Below the pieces are notes generated by a model that saw only the letters and a program-made list of their open reading frames with translations, did no database searches and was not told the origin of the DNA. From positions 2,628,967 through 2,692,966 of the forward strand of contig CM060113.1 of NCBI GenBank assembly GCA_030522415.1: a stretch of 64,000 nucleotides of DNA. Reading direction: 5' to 3'. The translations under genes and the position numbers were made by a program. Source of the DNA: Channallabes apus. Taxonomy: Eukaryota; Chordata; Actinopteri; Siluriformes; Clariidae. Of the stretch, positions 1 through 12,034 are shown piece after piece (the stretch's first letter is position 1; each line of letters starts with the position of its first letter).

Positions 1-879
1 AGCAAGGCTTCCATAAAAGCACATTTAATTTCTTTTAAATCAACAATGACCTACTGTATGCCATCTTGCCGGCACGTATCTGTGCTGCTTGAGTTTTAAG
101 GGTTTTAACTAATAAATCTTTATGTAGAACTGAACCAAGCTCTAAACATCACAGCACCACTCTGAGGAGGAGGATGTCAAACGGCATTAGGGGTAACATT
201 AGCCAAAGTGAAAATAACAAAATAGAGTTGAAGGAAAAGGTTGAATAATTTTGTTATAGATTTTGGATTGTTCATTTATTAACTGCAACATGTTAATTAT
301 TCTGCGTTTCTTACCTCCTGGTGTAATTTCCTACTGTACGTTCCTCGGATCCTCACGAAGTTGGTACTCCAGCTGATAACGAGTCTGAAAATAAAATAAA
401 TAAAGGGAAAAACGGTATGTTATGGCTGGTACTAGATACAGTAGGAGGGTAAAATTAAAGTCTGATATTTATTAAATACAACACTGTAAAAATGTTAGTA
501 CTGAGTCAGTGTTGATTCCGATATCCAGCAGCGATAGAGACAGTAACACACGGACAGGTTGTAGATTTCACACTGTATATCGTACATGCAGTCAGTATAT
601 AAAGGTTAAGACCAAAAACCCACAAGTTATATAAGAAGCACATAAATAAGGCATACAAGTCACAAGTTTATAAAATATAAAATACTAATACATGAAATGA
701 AGTTAAATGCAGTGCAAACTTGGTGTGGAATTCTGTGTGTGATGACAAATAGTGCAAATAGTAACGACATCTGGCTTCATTCTGTCTCATTTCCTCTCAA
801 CACTAACTAGAGATAAAAGCTGTAAAAACAGTAGCAGCAGCAACAACACTAAAGTTGTCATCTGTCCTTCTGCATCATT
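1..879. other. unassigned non-coding DNA
   Basis: Ordinary AT-rich DNA. I see no open frame of useful length, no SSR of note and no recognisable transposon end. It may be intergenic or intronic. Confidence 0.5.
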
Positions 880-1140
880 AGTATTAGACTTGGACGATTG
901 CTGACACTGGAGACTCCTTCCATAAACATTCTGCAAATCTTTACAGAAAACCTTCACCATTTCACCGATTACACACTTTTATTCCACCATTCTTGTGAAG
1001 CGTCTAAACACAAAAAAACACAAAAAGTCTCTGTGCGCAAGCAGTTACTATAGAAACCATAATGCATTAAAACGAGTGCATTAGCATCCTGTGATGTACA
1101 TCAGAGCTGCTGTTATAGAAAATGTATCAACACCTTATTA
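880..1140. repeat. interspersed repeat, copy 1 (pair with 22142-22330)
   Basis: This stretch shares ordered blocks with 22142-22330: the start 'actggagactccttcca', a middle block of the type 'gttactatagaaac' followed by 'cattaaaac/cattagaac', and an end 'atcaacacctt'. The shared order over about 200 bp shows common descent. The family is not one I can name; I infer a non-autonomous repeat, possibly catfish-enriched. No target duplication was resolved. Confidence 0.5.
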
Positions 1141-2914
1141 TTAGAGAATTTAATGTCTCTCTGGTAGAAGCAGCAAAGAATCTGATGTGGCGGCCAAAAA
1201 CCAATCCTTATATCGATGTTTTGTGTGTTTAAAAAATAATAATTTTTTTATTTAGCCGTGCAAGCCCGTTTCCACCAGCTGCCCCTGGACATAATGAACA
1301 CAGATGCTTGTTGAATTGCTGAAACAGTGAAAAAGAAAATGGATGAACAAATGCATGGCAGACTTGAGAACACGGACCATATGCAGAGTCTGCCTAATGG
1401 CTTTGTTTTGGGTCTGCTCTCTGCCACTGCTTCATTAAGCCCTTATATCTCGCAGCACTGTAACCGAACTCCAGTGCGTATAGATCGGAGTGGAGTGGGT
1501 GGCGGCGTCACTTTCAATATAATTGGCTCCAAACGGGCAAAGCACGATGCATTGCAAAAGACACGTTCCGGCTGAGAAGTGTATATAAGCATCCGGTTTC
1601 TCTGTGGGTTACTTTTCTCCTTCTTACCCCCCTGGTGGAAACTGCCTCATTTTCTCTCCTCCTCATAAATCTTTTGGTGATGAGCCCAGGTGGGCTGCTT
1701 GTACTTTTTGCGTCAAAAACCAAGGAACCATTTAAGGTAAGAATATAAAATGGAGAAGAAGAAGAAGAAGGACTCCCACCATCAAGATCAGTTTCCATCA
1801 GCTAATCAACAAACATAAAAACGGATTGATGTGGCCATGGTCGAGCCGCCGCAGAACTCATCCAAACCTTTCAGCTTACGACAAAGAGGAAGGCGTTCGA
1901 TTATGTAACCATACTCAAGATGGTAGACTGATAGCTCGCCGTGGTGCAGATATTTACATATCAAGCTGGTGAGAGAGAGAGAGAGAGAGATGGACTTCAC
2001 TAGACTCAGAACAAGGGTAAAAGATAAAGGATGAAGATGGCAAGTCAAGGTTCTTAGTAGTTCATAACAATCTCTCATCTTTGAAATATCCACCGTCTTC
2101 TCAGCGCCGTTTCCATTAAATAAATACGTAGCTTTCAGAGGCCATGACGATTTGCCGATAGAAATGTACGGTACTGAGAAAGGGAGTGAGAGAGAAAGCG
2201 AGCTCTGCGGACTTGGACGTCTTTGAGATGAGCAGGAAGTGAAGTCCAGAGTCGGGTTTATTGTCTGTGACGTCATAAAGGAGAAATAGTTTAAGTGATG
2301 CGGTATCGGAAGCAAAGAGGAGATTGTTAGAGGAAATGAAGAAAGACATGTAGACACAGAGAGATCCACGCCGTCCTTCAGGGGAGGAGCAATGGGAATT
2401 TGGAAATGTTAATACACCCAAGTCTCTGCGTAAATTTCTATACGCAAGATACAGTACAGAGCTAACTAGCTTCTAACACAAGGCTGAATCCCAAATTCCT
2501 CTCTAAATACTGATCGAGGGGACTACTTGGAGTGTGGAACAAGGGATTGTACACACTACACTACATAGTAAATGACATAATGTACTGTAGATTCAACCCG
2601 GAGCAGTTAGTTAACTGAAGCTATGCTAAACTGTCCAACACCCTCCATGATTTATTCTCCTCACCTTTTGACTACAGAGTAACGGTTAGAGTTTATAACT
2701 AATTTCACCTCCTGAGTACTGGATATTAAAATCAAAACTGAACAGAGAACCCACAAAAAACTTTTATCCAATAACTAAAGTGTGAGTTAAGAGTAAAACA
2801 ATTAGCGGAAAAAGGCTAACATCACTGTAAAACTATTGTAGTTTAAAAGTAAGGTTTCTTTTTCTTTTATAAACCCATTATCACACCCTTTCTTTTTAGT
2901 ATCGATATATTGTA
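1141..2914. other. unassigned non-coding DNA with a short (GA)n
   Basis: No supported gene. A (GA)n run lies near 1972-1990. The open frames on the minus strand are low-complexity (serine/leucine-rich) with no domain I recognise. Near 1578 there is a TATA-like 'tgtatataag', but nothing downstream supports a promoter. Confidence 0.45.
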
Positions 2915-3350
2915 CACTGATTAGCCTTAACATTGCAGAACGCAATATTGAATGGGTTCCTCTTGTTCCACTGGGACAGCTCTGGCCCCCAGGGTGTGGT
3001 CTACAGACCCTCTGGAGGTGTGCTGTGCTGTCTGGCAGCAGATGATTTGGGAGCTGTAAGCTGTGTGGTGGGGCTTCCGTAGATCAGACTTGTTAATCTG
3101 ACACATTCCATGGGATCAGATTGGGATCCGGACAGTATGGAGGGCGAGTTTGTGACCTTGGCCCGGTGTGCCGTGGGCTGTAGCGCATTGGGTGTCCTGG
3201 TATCTTTCTGTTGCAGTCAGCATTGCCTTTGGGCGCTGCAGGCATGGGGGAGTCCTGGGTGCCCATGATCGTGTCACCAGTTTACTGGTACAGTGGAATT
3301 TTGGCATAACAATTCCCCACCTCAAATCATTTTTGCCTTAAGAGGCCTTG
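2915..3350 (-). mobile_element. decayed Tc1-like transposon, internally deleted (family 1)
   Basis: The left edge resembles the 'actgatcagccataacatt' type of terminus common in fish Tc1-like elements. It is followed by reverse-strand text matching the N-terminal half of that transposase gene. The end region 'gcccatgatcgtgtcaccagttt' matches the GRP-type segment of the same gene. Most of the transposase is missing and frames are broken. Family assignment is from recall of the consensus; a RepeatMasker run would settle it. Confidence 0.6.
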
Positions 3351-4559
3351 GCATGTGAAGCATTTTCAGCATTTAAGTGAATAAACCGAGCCGGACTGAA
3401 AAGTTGTGTGTAAGTCTGAGTTTTTTTTTTTTTGCATTTTGCATTTTGCATAAGATTTAGTGAAGACACAGCACCATGAGTCCCAATAATGTTATCAGGG
3501 ACGGTCGCAAGAAGAAACAGGAGCCGCTTTCAGTTTGGTTTTTAAAGAAGCCGTGTTGGAAATTGTGGTAATTTTTTGGGGTGGTTGGAATGGATTATTT
3601 TGCATGTGCGTTTCACAATAAAAAAAAAAAAGTACTGCTGTACTGTACAGTATATAATTGGTAATCAGCATTAATGTGCAAATTCTTTAGCTGTTCAGTA
3701 CATAGTTTCACGTGTTACTAATTTGAAGTCTCTCCTAATAAAAGGATAAAGAACAATAACAAAAGAAGGGGGAAAAAAATCTAAGTAAAATTATTTGCTG
3801 TTTAAAACGAACAGAATAAGGATTTTGTCTTCGTCTTTGGGTGTTAGAGACAGAACTGTATATTGGACACTCATTAGCGAACACTGTGCATTTCGATTTT
3901 GTGCATTCGTTCAAGTGTGGTCTCAGATTCCAATGTATTATTTAAAATATAAGAAAAATACTGTACATTTCACATACACCCGGTTCTAATGCGCCCTATT
4001 GTCCTTTTCTCCTTATCTGCACATGGTTTATTGCCACCACAGTCTGGAACACAGGTTAATTAGAGCACAACCCTTAATGACGATCCCGACAGGATTGGAC
4101 ACCAAATCAGAGAGGCCATCGCCCCCAGCGCCTAGCGTCCACTCACAACTCAAAATAGCTCTGCCACACCACATGTGTGTCCCACAGCAGGGGGAAAGCA
4201 TTTGGAGAACAATAGCTCCCGGTGAACATTAAATACTGGAGCTGTTCAATAGAGAAACAGCAGTGCCCTTTGACTGAAACCATTATCTAAAAAAGAAAAA
4301 GCTCTCAGAGGACAGAAAGCTGATAAAAATCATTTCATAACCCAAACCCAGACCAGGAAATATACAAAAACAGACAGACTGAATATGGATAAGGATTATA
4401 TCTATGAATTGTCATAGTGAGCTATTATTTATCACTTAGTTATCTTACAGCAGGAACGAGGGAGCGAGCAAAAATTCAAAAGACACAAAAGCATAAAGCA
4501 TTCCTTTATCTCCAGGAAGAGCTTCATCCTGGTTAGCCTATTCAAAGAACACTGGGTAG
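3351..4559. other. unassigned AT-rich DNA
   Basis: No gene or transposon end recognised. Contains poly-A/T runs at about 3421-3432 and 3620-3630. Confidence 0.45.
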
Positions 4560-4565
4560 AACACA

Positions 4566-4566
4566 A

Positions 4567-4625
<59 letters not shown>
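4566..4625. repeat. (CA)n microsatellite
   Basis: About 30 uninterrupted CA units. The reverse-strand cysteine/valine reading frame over it is a repeat artefact. Confidence 0.97.
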
Positions 4626-4626
<1 letters not shown>

Positions 4627-4766
4627 CCAAGCCAGTATGGTTTAGGAGGAAAATCTCAAAACCCAGTTAAAACCCAAAAGGTATGACAATTCAAATGAAC
4701 ACTTGTGGAATGACTACAGTGTCCATGATTATCTCCAAAACATCAACTGAAGGATTATTACTCTCA

Positions 4767-4995
4767 CTTATTCATCATCACTTTATCCTGTATTCAGGGT
4801 CACAGAGGGGTCTGGAGCCTATCCCAGGAGACTTGGGGCGGAGTACAGCCTGGTCAGGGTGCCAATCCATCACAGGGCACACACACACATACACACACAC
4901 ACACACACACTCACTCATTAACACAGTACAGGCAATTTGGGAATTTGGACTGTGGGAAGAAACCAGAGGAAACCCAGCAAGCAAAGAGATCCAGG
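4767..4995 (-). mobile_element. Mermaid-type SINE, degraded copy with internal (CA)n
   Basis: Read on the minus strand, this matches the 3' half of the Mermaid-type SINE seen complete at 25976-26342. Shared features are 'gggtgccaatccatc' next to a (CA)n, 'ggagcctatcccaggaga', and the 'ggactgtgggaagaaacc' block. The tRNA-like 5' part with A and B boxes is missing or unrecognisable. It is more diverged than the 25976 and 56204 copies, so it is probably older. Confidence 0.75.
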
Positions 4996-5165
4996 AATCC
5001 GAAGTCACTGTCCAACGTTAAAGCTGTTTAGCATAACTTAGTACTATGTAGCATCTCTACTGCAATTTCAAGACCAACTGGGACTTGTGATGACATTTCT
5101 GGTGAATTTACATTTCACTGTAAACCCATTAGACATTTACAGAAGACTGCAAGCTGCAAACTGCG

Positions 5166-5516
5166 GCGATGAGACTCTTAGTCGCAGTAAAACTTCTGAA
5201 CGGTGCAAATGTTTTTAAAGAATTCCGTACATCAGTGAATGACGGTCATGACCTCGCTCCGGGACATTTCCACACATTTTGGCCATTAAAGGAGTTCCTG
5301 GGAGGCCGGCGTTTAAGACATGAATCTGACGGACAGTCTGATGATGGCTCCGGCGTATTGAGAAAACTTTCTACCTTGATGGTATCCGAGCACTGGTGGA
5401 ACACTGGGATAAGAGCATTAGTATAGCAGGAGATTATATAGAGACAGGGAGTTTTTACTCTCAGAACTGTATTCTGGTATTCTGCACAATCAAAAGTCCT
5501 GCTTTGACTTGAACGC
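5166..5516 (+). mobile_element. mariner-family transposon fossil, C-terminal part (copy 1)
   Basis: A plus-strand frame carries a degraded mariner transposase C-terminus: a KEFLGGRRL-type motif (about 5290-5318), then WDKSISIAGDY near 5405-5440. The catalytic YSPDLAP motif seen in copy 2 is reduced here to 'DLAPGHF' (about 5250). The right edge 'aagtcctgctttgacttgaacg' is the inverted counterpart of the left edge of the copy at 31773. A deletion joins the mid-region directly to the C-terminal segment. Not functional. Confidence 0.8.
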
Positions 5517-5638
5517 CTATGGTATTAAAACTTAAAAACATCACTAGATTTGTATGAGATGGCTGCACCTGATTAGGAAAAAGGAGAAACATTAAGAGTG
5601 TTAGCATCTATCATTTCCAGTTTTGCGTCCCAATATAA

Positions 5639-5642
<4 letters not shown>

Positions 5643-5680
<38 letters not shown>

Positions 5681-5695
5681 ACACACACACACACT
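5643..5695. repeat. (CA)n microsatellite
   Basis: Nearly perfect CA run with a single interruption near 5677. Confidence 0.97.
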
Positions 5696-6345
5696 GCCAG
5701 GTGGGAAATGAACCAAGAGCGTGAACTGCAAACACGCCGGATTTGTGTACTGTTAATTAACGATGTTAATGCTAGCATACACACAAACACACACATTTCA
5801 TTTTGTAAGGAGTTGAGGATTTTTAGACACCAGCACTATTTATATTATCTGTTCCATATAATATGTTCTTGCTGTAAATTTGAGTGCAAAAGTTTGTCTA
5901 CTTCACTGATTGACGTTGTTGATGTTCACAACTTTACCATTTGGAGTTTCATTATGCGCGGACGAGCGCTAAGACTACTTCGCTGGTTTATTCAGTGTAA
6001 ACTTTGCGCGCGCTAGATACTGCAACACCTACATAAATGGGGCAGCTGAGGATTGGGTCTTTTTGACTGAGCGTTTTTTTTGTGCATGTTTGCATAAATG
6101 AATATGGAAGTTGATGAAAATGCGTTTCTACCTAAACGTGTAAAATTCAGTGTGGAGTCAAGATTGATGGACTAAATTATCATTCGCAACATGATTTAAA
6201 GTCTATTCAAGAACATGAGCTAACGAATCGGAGTGCAAAGCCTGTCTTGTCGGGTTTTTAATATAGGCTTTGCTTGAAAGTATGAAAAAAAAAAAAAAAA
6301 GCATTACAATTCTTAAACTGATGACACTTGGATGATGATTACATG
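5696..6345. other. unassigned AT-rich DNA
   Basis: No gene or repeat boundary recognised. Ends in a poly-A run (about 6284-6300) just before the Tc1 fossil. Confidence 0.45.
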
Positions 6346-6349
6346 TACA

Positions 6350-7004
6350 GTGCCTCGCAACAGTATTGAACTTTTCCCCACATTTCGTCTCATTACCACC
6401 ACAAACGTACTGTAGATGTATTTTATTGGGATTTCATGTGACAGGCCGACACAAAGTGGCGCATAATTGTGAAATGGAAGGAAAATAATAAATGTTTTTC
6501 AATTTTTTTCTACAAATAAAAATCTAAAAAGTTTGGCATACATTTGTATTCACCCCCCTAGGAGTCGATAGGTTGTAGATCCACCTCTCGCTGCAATTAC
6601 AGCTGTAAGTCTCTTGGGCCGTATCTACCAGCTCTGCACATTTACAGAGTGACATTTTTTCTTGTTCTTCTATGCAAAATAGGTCTAAACCATACCATTG
6701 TAACTCTGGCTGTATGTTTTGGGTCGTTGTCCTGCTGGAAGGTCTTTTGCAGACTCTAACAGTTTTTCTTTTGAGATTGACCCGTGTTCAGCTCCATCCA
6801 TCTTCCCATCAACTCTGACCAGTTTCACTGTCCCTGCTGAAGAAAAGCATCTCCATGACATGATGCCGCCACCACCATGCACAGCGCTCGTTTTCCTTTC
6901 ACTTCACTCTCATGTCGCATGAAATCCCATTCACGTTTGTGGTTGTAACAGGACAACATATGAGGAAAAGTTCAAGGGGGATGAATACTTTTGCAAGGCA
7001 TTGT
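6350..7004 (-). mobile_element. decayed Tc1-like transposon, both ends present (family 2)
   Basis: The ends pair as inverted repeats. The left reads 'cagtgcctcgcaacagtatt' and continues through 'accaccacaaacgt'. The right reads 'cgtttgtggttgtaacagga' and then 'gaatacttttgcaaggcattg'. Between them the minus strand holds a shortened transposase with GGGGIMSWRCFSSAGTVKLV (about 6810-6870), the counterpart of the GGGSVMVWGCFAASGPGRL block in the intact Tc1 copies here. The DNA-binding domain and the glutamate-containing end are deleted. Total about 660 bp against about 1.6 kb for intact Tc1 elements. Confidence 0.85.
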
Positions 7005-7747
7005 TATATTAATACAGCATACAGTATACAGAAGGCCTCATATTATGTATTTACTGGTATTTTGTCATAGCAAACAGCTAAGAACTTTTAACACAAGCAA
7101 TCTGAACATCACATTAGAAATCTGAGTCCAAGTCCACCAGGACAACGTCGCTGGTCGATTTCATAAGAATGATTTGTAACCACGTCTCTAACCACAACCT
7201 TATAATTTACTATTTAAATGCGAGCTGTGCGATGCGAGTTTGATGAGGAGTGCATGATTGTACACAGGGGGAAGGGGGGGGGGGGTTTACATAAAGTGTT
7301 TAATGCAGCCGGATCAGGACCAGGCCTTTTTAAGTCACCCTGATTCACTGATGTATTTCATCATATCCATGAACATTTTTGAAATAGATTTAAACCAAAA
7401 CAGACAGATCTATGAGATAAGTCGGGATGGGAATCATCAGGAGTTATGTTGTAAGATATTATCATGACATGGAATCTGTTTGTACCATGATTCTGTTAGT
7501 ATCACAATTTTGATTTTGAAAAGTATGAGGATTTAATATAAATATTTTTAGATCTTATTAGAATTCTAAACACACTTCTTGCCAATGTGTGGATAGTTTG
7601 GAGCCCGCCACCTGTAGGATTAAAGAAAAACTGCAACCCAAATGCAAACATATTCAAAATAAAAAAAACAATTAAAGAACAAAAAGTGTAAAAGAATTTG
7701 GAGTCAGTGTGGAGATACCATATCTCGTTTATTCACAGATCAAAGTG
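7005..7747. other. unassigned DNA with a poly-G run
   Basis: No supported gene. A G-rich run lies at about 7267-7286. The rest is AT-rich. Confidence 0.4.
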
Positions 7748-7923
7748 GTATATAATAGGGTTGTTCCGAATCCGATACTGGTATCGGAAATGCTGTTGAT
7801 ACCACAAAAAAATCTATCATCGGAATCGGCGAGTATTTGAGTCCACGTACCGATCCGATACCATTTTCCTAAACATAACCTCTTTATGCCCGCTAGCTTT
7901 GCTAGCTTAGCTTACTTACAGAG

Positions 7924-8452
7924 TGTCACGGCGTGCGCCTGTGATGGGCGTGCGCCCAAATTGATATCGTTCCTCGCTCACTAGTTAGGCGGCCTCCCCC
8001 CCCTTTAGGTATGTGTAGGAGCAGAGCCGCAGAATCAGGCAACGGTCCATGAGCTATCGCTGCTAATGACCCCGGCGCTATAAAACACAGCGGGGAGTGT
8101 AGCTCGGGGTCTGACTGTTGGGAAGCTGGACTTTGTGACGCGGTGGATTTTATGAGAGACAGTGGCACAAGAGCGGGGCGATGTGATGCGCCCCAGAGAC
8201 TTAAAAAAGGGGGGCGCCTTTGATCTCCGCAAGAGGAGCGCGTGAACGAGCTGCGCGAGCTCCCGCGGCACCTTCACTTCCGCGTAGAGCCCGCCTTCAC
8301 ATCCCTGCCGCCGAAGTGGAAAAGACCGCAGAGAGCCTTCAACCCTTTCCTTCCCCATTTGTCTAAATAAATTACCCTTTTTACCTCTAAGACCTCGCCT
8401 CGTGTCCGTCTTTCATGGTGTCGCCCGTGCACTTAGGGTCGAACCCGTTACA
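7924..8452 (+). mobile_element. solo LTR of a retrotransposon
   Basis: The segment starts TGTCACGG and ends CCGTTACA, the TG...CA boundary of LTRs. The flanks CAGAG (7919-7923) and CAGGG (8453-8457) agree at 4 of 5 positions. Inside are a TATA-like 'gctataaaac' (about 8078) and a polyadenylation-type 'aaataaatta' (about 8365-8374). It is GC-richer than its surroundings. No internal coding region is present, so it reads as a solo LTR left by recombination, probably Gypsy-type by its ends and 5-bp target site; the superfamily is inferred. Confidence 0.72.
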
Positions 8453-8500
8453 CAGGGCTAGTAGTATTTTACTTAAAAAAAAAAGAAATTCTCTCTCTCC

Positions 8501-8501
<1 letters not shown>

Positions 8502-8553
<52 letters not shown>

Positions 8554-8571
8554 AACACACACATACACTGT
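8502..8571. repeat. (TA)n(CA)n compound microsatellite
   Basis: A TA run of about 20 units followed by a short CA run, within the right part of the hAT-type element. Confidence 0.95.
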
Positions 8572-8687
8572 ACAGATACCCACCCAGGTATCGGATCAGT
8601 ACTCGGTATCGGCCGATACCCTGAGCCCAAGTATTGGAATCGGTATCGGGAGGGGAAAAATGGTATCGGAACATCTCTAGTATACAA

Positions 8688-9399
8688 GTCCTGAGCCAAG
8701 TGCTCCGAGTAAGAACATACAGTATCATGTACACCAACGAGCATAAGGGCATTCGCATGTTCTATAGAAATTCTGGAAAACTAAGAGGAGTAAGTTGTTT
8801 AGATATCTACGTAGATAGACGATGAACCATACCAAGTATAAGGAATGAACAAAACTTGGAACACAGTCTAGGGAAAATATCAGAGAAACACTAAAGGGGC
8901 GTTTATATGTACGTCTTTTATCGAAATGAACTAGAGACTTCACAAAGCGTATCATCAAATTAGCATTTATTATAATCATCAGCACTGTGGTATAAAGGCC
9001 AAGATCAAAACATCCCTGTTTAACTCAAAGATTCTAGAAAACCTTGTAGCTCTGTAGTTAAGCTGAGACTTTTAGGGCTCATCAGTACAGTACGGACACA
9101 GCGCTGGTTAAAGTGGTAAATTACCAAATACTGGTTTTGATCAGGGTTTTTTTTGCTTGTGTTGCCAGGCTTTATTGTATTGTTCTACACCATACATCAC
9201 AAATGTTCTCATAGACAGACTAGAACATATTGTTGAAGTCAAGATGGTGGGTCTATGTTCAGGTCCGATGGTAAATATGAACAGTGGTTCCTTACAGGTT
9301 GGTTGAAGACACAGAACTTCTACATAATCCTGAGAACAGAGAAGTAATGCTACTTGGACCACAGACAGCTAGAAGTAAACTTTTTGATTGGATAGTAAC
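8688..9399. other. unassigned DNA
   Basis: No recognisable gene or element. Confidence 0.4.
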
Positions 9400-9870
9400 T
9401 TCTGACGGCCTTTCAGGTATCTCCTGTGCAGCAGTGTGACTCTTCTGCTCCTGTGGCTCCTCTTGGCCTCCGGCCCTCCCTGATTCATCCTGATGCTTTT
9501 GTTTGCTTTTAAAACTTTTTCTGCACTTATGACTCACCTTCTGCTGCCATTGATGGCCCACACGGATACCCTAAGCATTTACAATTCCCAAATCCGTGTC
9601 AAATAGTGCCGTCGCTCCTCTATGCCTGTAAACTGTTATGATTTATAATCACACATTTATAATTCATTATTCGGTGTCACTCGGGTTCCCTTTTGAGTCT
9701 GCGTCCTGTTCAAGGTTTCTTCCTCGTGTCATTTCAGAGAGACTTTCCTTGCCACTGTCGCCTCTGGCTTGCTCACTCGGGATTGAAATACACATCTGCA
9801 CTTCTGTAAAGCTCTTCTGCTACATGTCTTTAGTTTATTACTGCAGTACCCACAATCCTAATCCATGTTC
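9400..9870. repeat. interspersed teleost repeat
   Basis: The segment 'caaggtttcttcctcgtgtcatttcagagagactttccttgccactgtcgcctctggcttgctcac' (about 9711-9778) is of a type I recall as very common in teleost genomes, and 9410-9560 looks like its upstream part. I cannot name the family or set exact edges. The reverse-strand frame at 9292-9561 is a by-product of this repeat and has no domain. A poly-A run follows at about 9880-9898. Confidence 0.45.
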
Positions 9871-10767
9871 CACATATTCAAAAAAAAAAAAAAAAAAACT
9901 TAAATACTATACTAAAACTAAATTCTATACTAAACTAATACTATAAACTCCGCATGTCTTACAGTAATTAATAGTTAAATATCAAGGAGTGTATTATTAT
10001 TAGCCAGTAGCTGGATGTTCACACACTGTGTTTGTACACGGAACAACGCTGTTATACTTTGAGATGTAATAAAGAATCTCAGAGGAGAACTAGACTTTGT
10101 CCGTGCACTTCATTAGCTACTTTATTTATTCCTCTGTGTACATGCGTGTACACATTTACATTTTCATTTATTTGCTTGACGTTCATTTTTTATCCAACGT
10201 AACTCCCAAGCGATGCAGAATCCAATCCACAGAATACACACAATCGTCCTCATACACCAACTGTAACTGATGAGCTCAGACATGTTCAGTGCGTAAAAAA
10301 TTTAAAGAAAACAGAAAACGAAAATACAAATTAATTTTATCTCATAGGCCCAGTTAAGGCTCGAAATGGATATGTTAGTGTGATTTTAAACCTTGTACTC
10401 CATTATTTCTGAAAGTATGTGGTTCTGCACTGAGGTTGAGGTTAAATTAAAGATGGAAATACTTAATGACATGTTGCATGTCTTATACAGCTCTTTTTAC
10501 TAAATCCACTTTTAATTGGAATCTACAGTCCAGTAACTCCTGACAGCCAACCACTGGCCATGAGCAAACCGCTGGAGCATGTGCTGTAATCTGTAAATAC
10601 AATCAGTCCATTGAAGATGGAAGTCTCGTCTGTTTGTCTCTCTGGACTTTTCTCTGTTTAACAGCTGCTGCGTTATTTCAGCTGCAGGCAGCGACTTGAA
10701 CACGACAGAAACACGCTGTTGAGTAAAACATCTGCCATTTATAATCATTTCAGCAGTCGTGTCATGT
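9871..10767. other. unassigned DNA
   Basis: Starts with a poly-A run (about 9880-9898). Nothing else recognised. Confidence 0.4.
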
Positions 10768-10796
10768 TTTAGATTCAACTTTATTGTCATTGTGAA

Positions 10797-10932
10797 GCCC
10801 TGCGATGGATTGGCACCCTGTCCAGGGTGTACCCCGCCTAGTGCCCGAAGTCTCCTGGGATAGGCTCCAGGTCCCCCGCGACCCTGAACACAGGATTAAG
10901 CGGTATAGAAGATGAATGAATGAATGAATGAA
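10797..10932 (+). mobile_element. 5'-truncated Mermaid-type SINE with 12-bp target duplication
   Basis: This is the 3' end only of the Mermaid-type SINE ('gccctgcgatggattggcac' to 'taagcggtatagaag'), ending in a (GAAT)n tail. It is flanked by TGTCATTGTGAA at 10785-10796 and again at 10933-10944. The 5' truncation, simple-repeat tail and perfect 12-bp direct repeat are the marks of target-primed insertion by LINE machinery. The surrounding 'ttcaactttattgtcattgtg' is itself a common teleost repeat motif. Confidence 0.9.
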
Positions 10933-10944
10933 TGTCATTGTGAA

Positions 10945-12026
10945 ATGTACATGTACTGTATGAAGCCAGTGAAATGCACGGTGTACACTGAAATGTTTTT
11001 TTGTGTGGATTTTAATGTTATTGAGCTCTGGAATAAATCCAGGTCTCAAAATCTATAATGACAAAGTAAACAATTTAGCTGTTTCTAGTCATTTGGTTCG
11101 TACAAGTTTAGGTCATGGATTACAAACAAAGAAAACAACATGGTTTAGTTTGTTTCTTAATTTGTCCTGAATAAGAGAAAATTATTTATTGTTCTTGTGA
11201 ATAAAATACCAAATAACCTTAGATCACTCCAGGCACACAAACACATATAAATATGAAAAATAAATGAAAAAAAAGAGCAAACAAAAGAACTTAATTAAAA
11301 TAAAAATTAAATAATGGGGAAAAATCTAATTTTTGAAAGGAGTATATTCTTATTCTTCTAATTATTATCCTTATTATCCTTATTATTATTATTATTATTA
11401 TTATGGTTTGATTATTATTATTATTTTGGTTGGTATCCTGATTAGGAGGAAAGAACCTTATATTATTTTGAAAAAGAATATCTAGGTTACGATAGGTCAG
11501 TCCAAACTACCCCAAAAACATGCAAACAAATAGACAAACAAATAGCACGAAGAAAACTATTAAAAGAAACACAATAAATCCATAGGGACAAATTATGACA
11601 AATAAAAGATAACATTTCTTATTTTTCTGCTTTTTTTATAATTATTATTATTTCATGTATCATTAAATTAACATCTTTTTATAGTTTCTCATTTTGCTCT
11701 GAAATGTTTTTTTATTGTTCTTATAAATAAAATGCAAGATAGAAATAGAGCATTCCAAAAACACACAAATAAATAAGAAAGATTTGTGCATAAGAAATTT
11801 TTTTTTGAAAAAATTAATGCAATTGTTTGATGGTTTTTTTTCTTTTTTCACAATTTGTCCAAAATAAGTGGAAATGATTTTTTAAATAGCAATAATACCA
11901 ATTATACCAATTAGCCAATTGGCAATAGCAAAACTTGTACTAAAGCAATAAATAAATTAAATTAAAACATTTTATTCCTGACTGATAATTTCTGTCAATT
12001 TAAAAGAAATAGAATAGAATAGACTA
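10945..12026. other. unassigned AT-rich DNA with (TTA)n
   Basis: Very AT-rich, with TTA/ATT runs near 11352-11430. No gene or transposon boundary recognised. Confidence 0.45.
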
Positions 12027-12034
12027 CTCTTATG

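Larger units (their letters stand above)
7756..8679. mobile_element. hAT-type non-autonomous element carrying a solo LTR
   Basis: Terminal inverted repeats are tagggttgttcc on the left and ggaacatctcta on the right. Subterminal regions are rich in 'ggtatcgg/ccgatacc' on both sides. The flanks GTATATAA (7748-7755) and GTATACAA (8680-8687) match at 7 of 8 positions, the 8-bp duplication expected of hAT transposons. Much of the interior is a later solo LTR insertion (7924-8452). A (TA)n(CA)n run at about 8502-8571 lies in its right half. There is no transposase. Confidence 0.82.

Noticed and set aside
1806..2369. 187-codon minus-strand frame
   Set aside because: Serine/leucine-rich, no domain, overlaps another frame and a GA/CT run; no splice or promoter support. 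Longest non-Tc1, non-SINE frame, so worth a BLAST, but not called.
4432..4626. Cysteine/valine-rich frames over CA/GT runs (also at 5611, 8387, 24805, 32619, 48778-49210, 52372-52706)
   Set aside because: They are translations of microsatellites; no domain, no splice context.
9292..9561. 89-codon minus-strand frame with charged composition (QEEPQEQK)
   Set aside because: Falls in an interspersed repeat; no splice signals.
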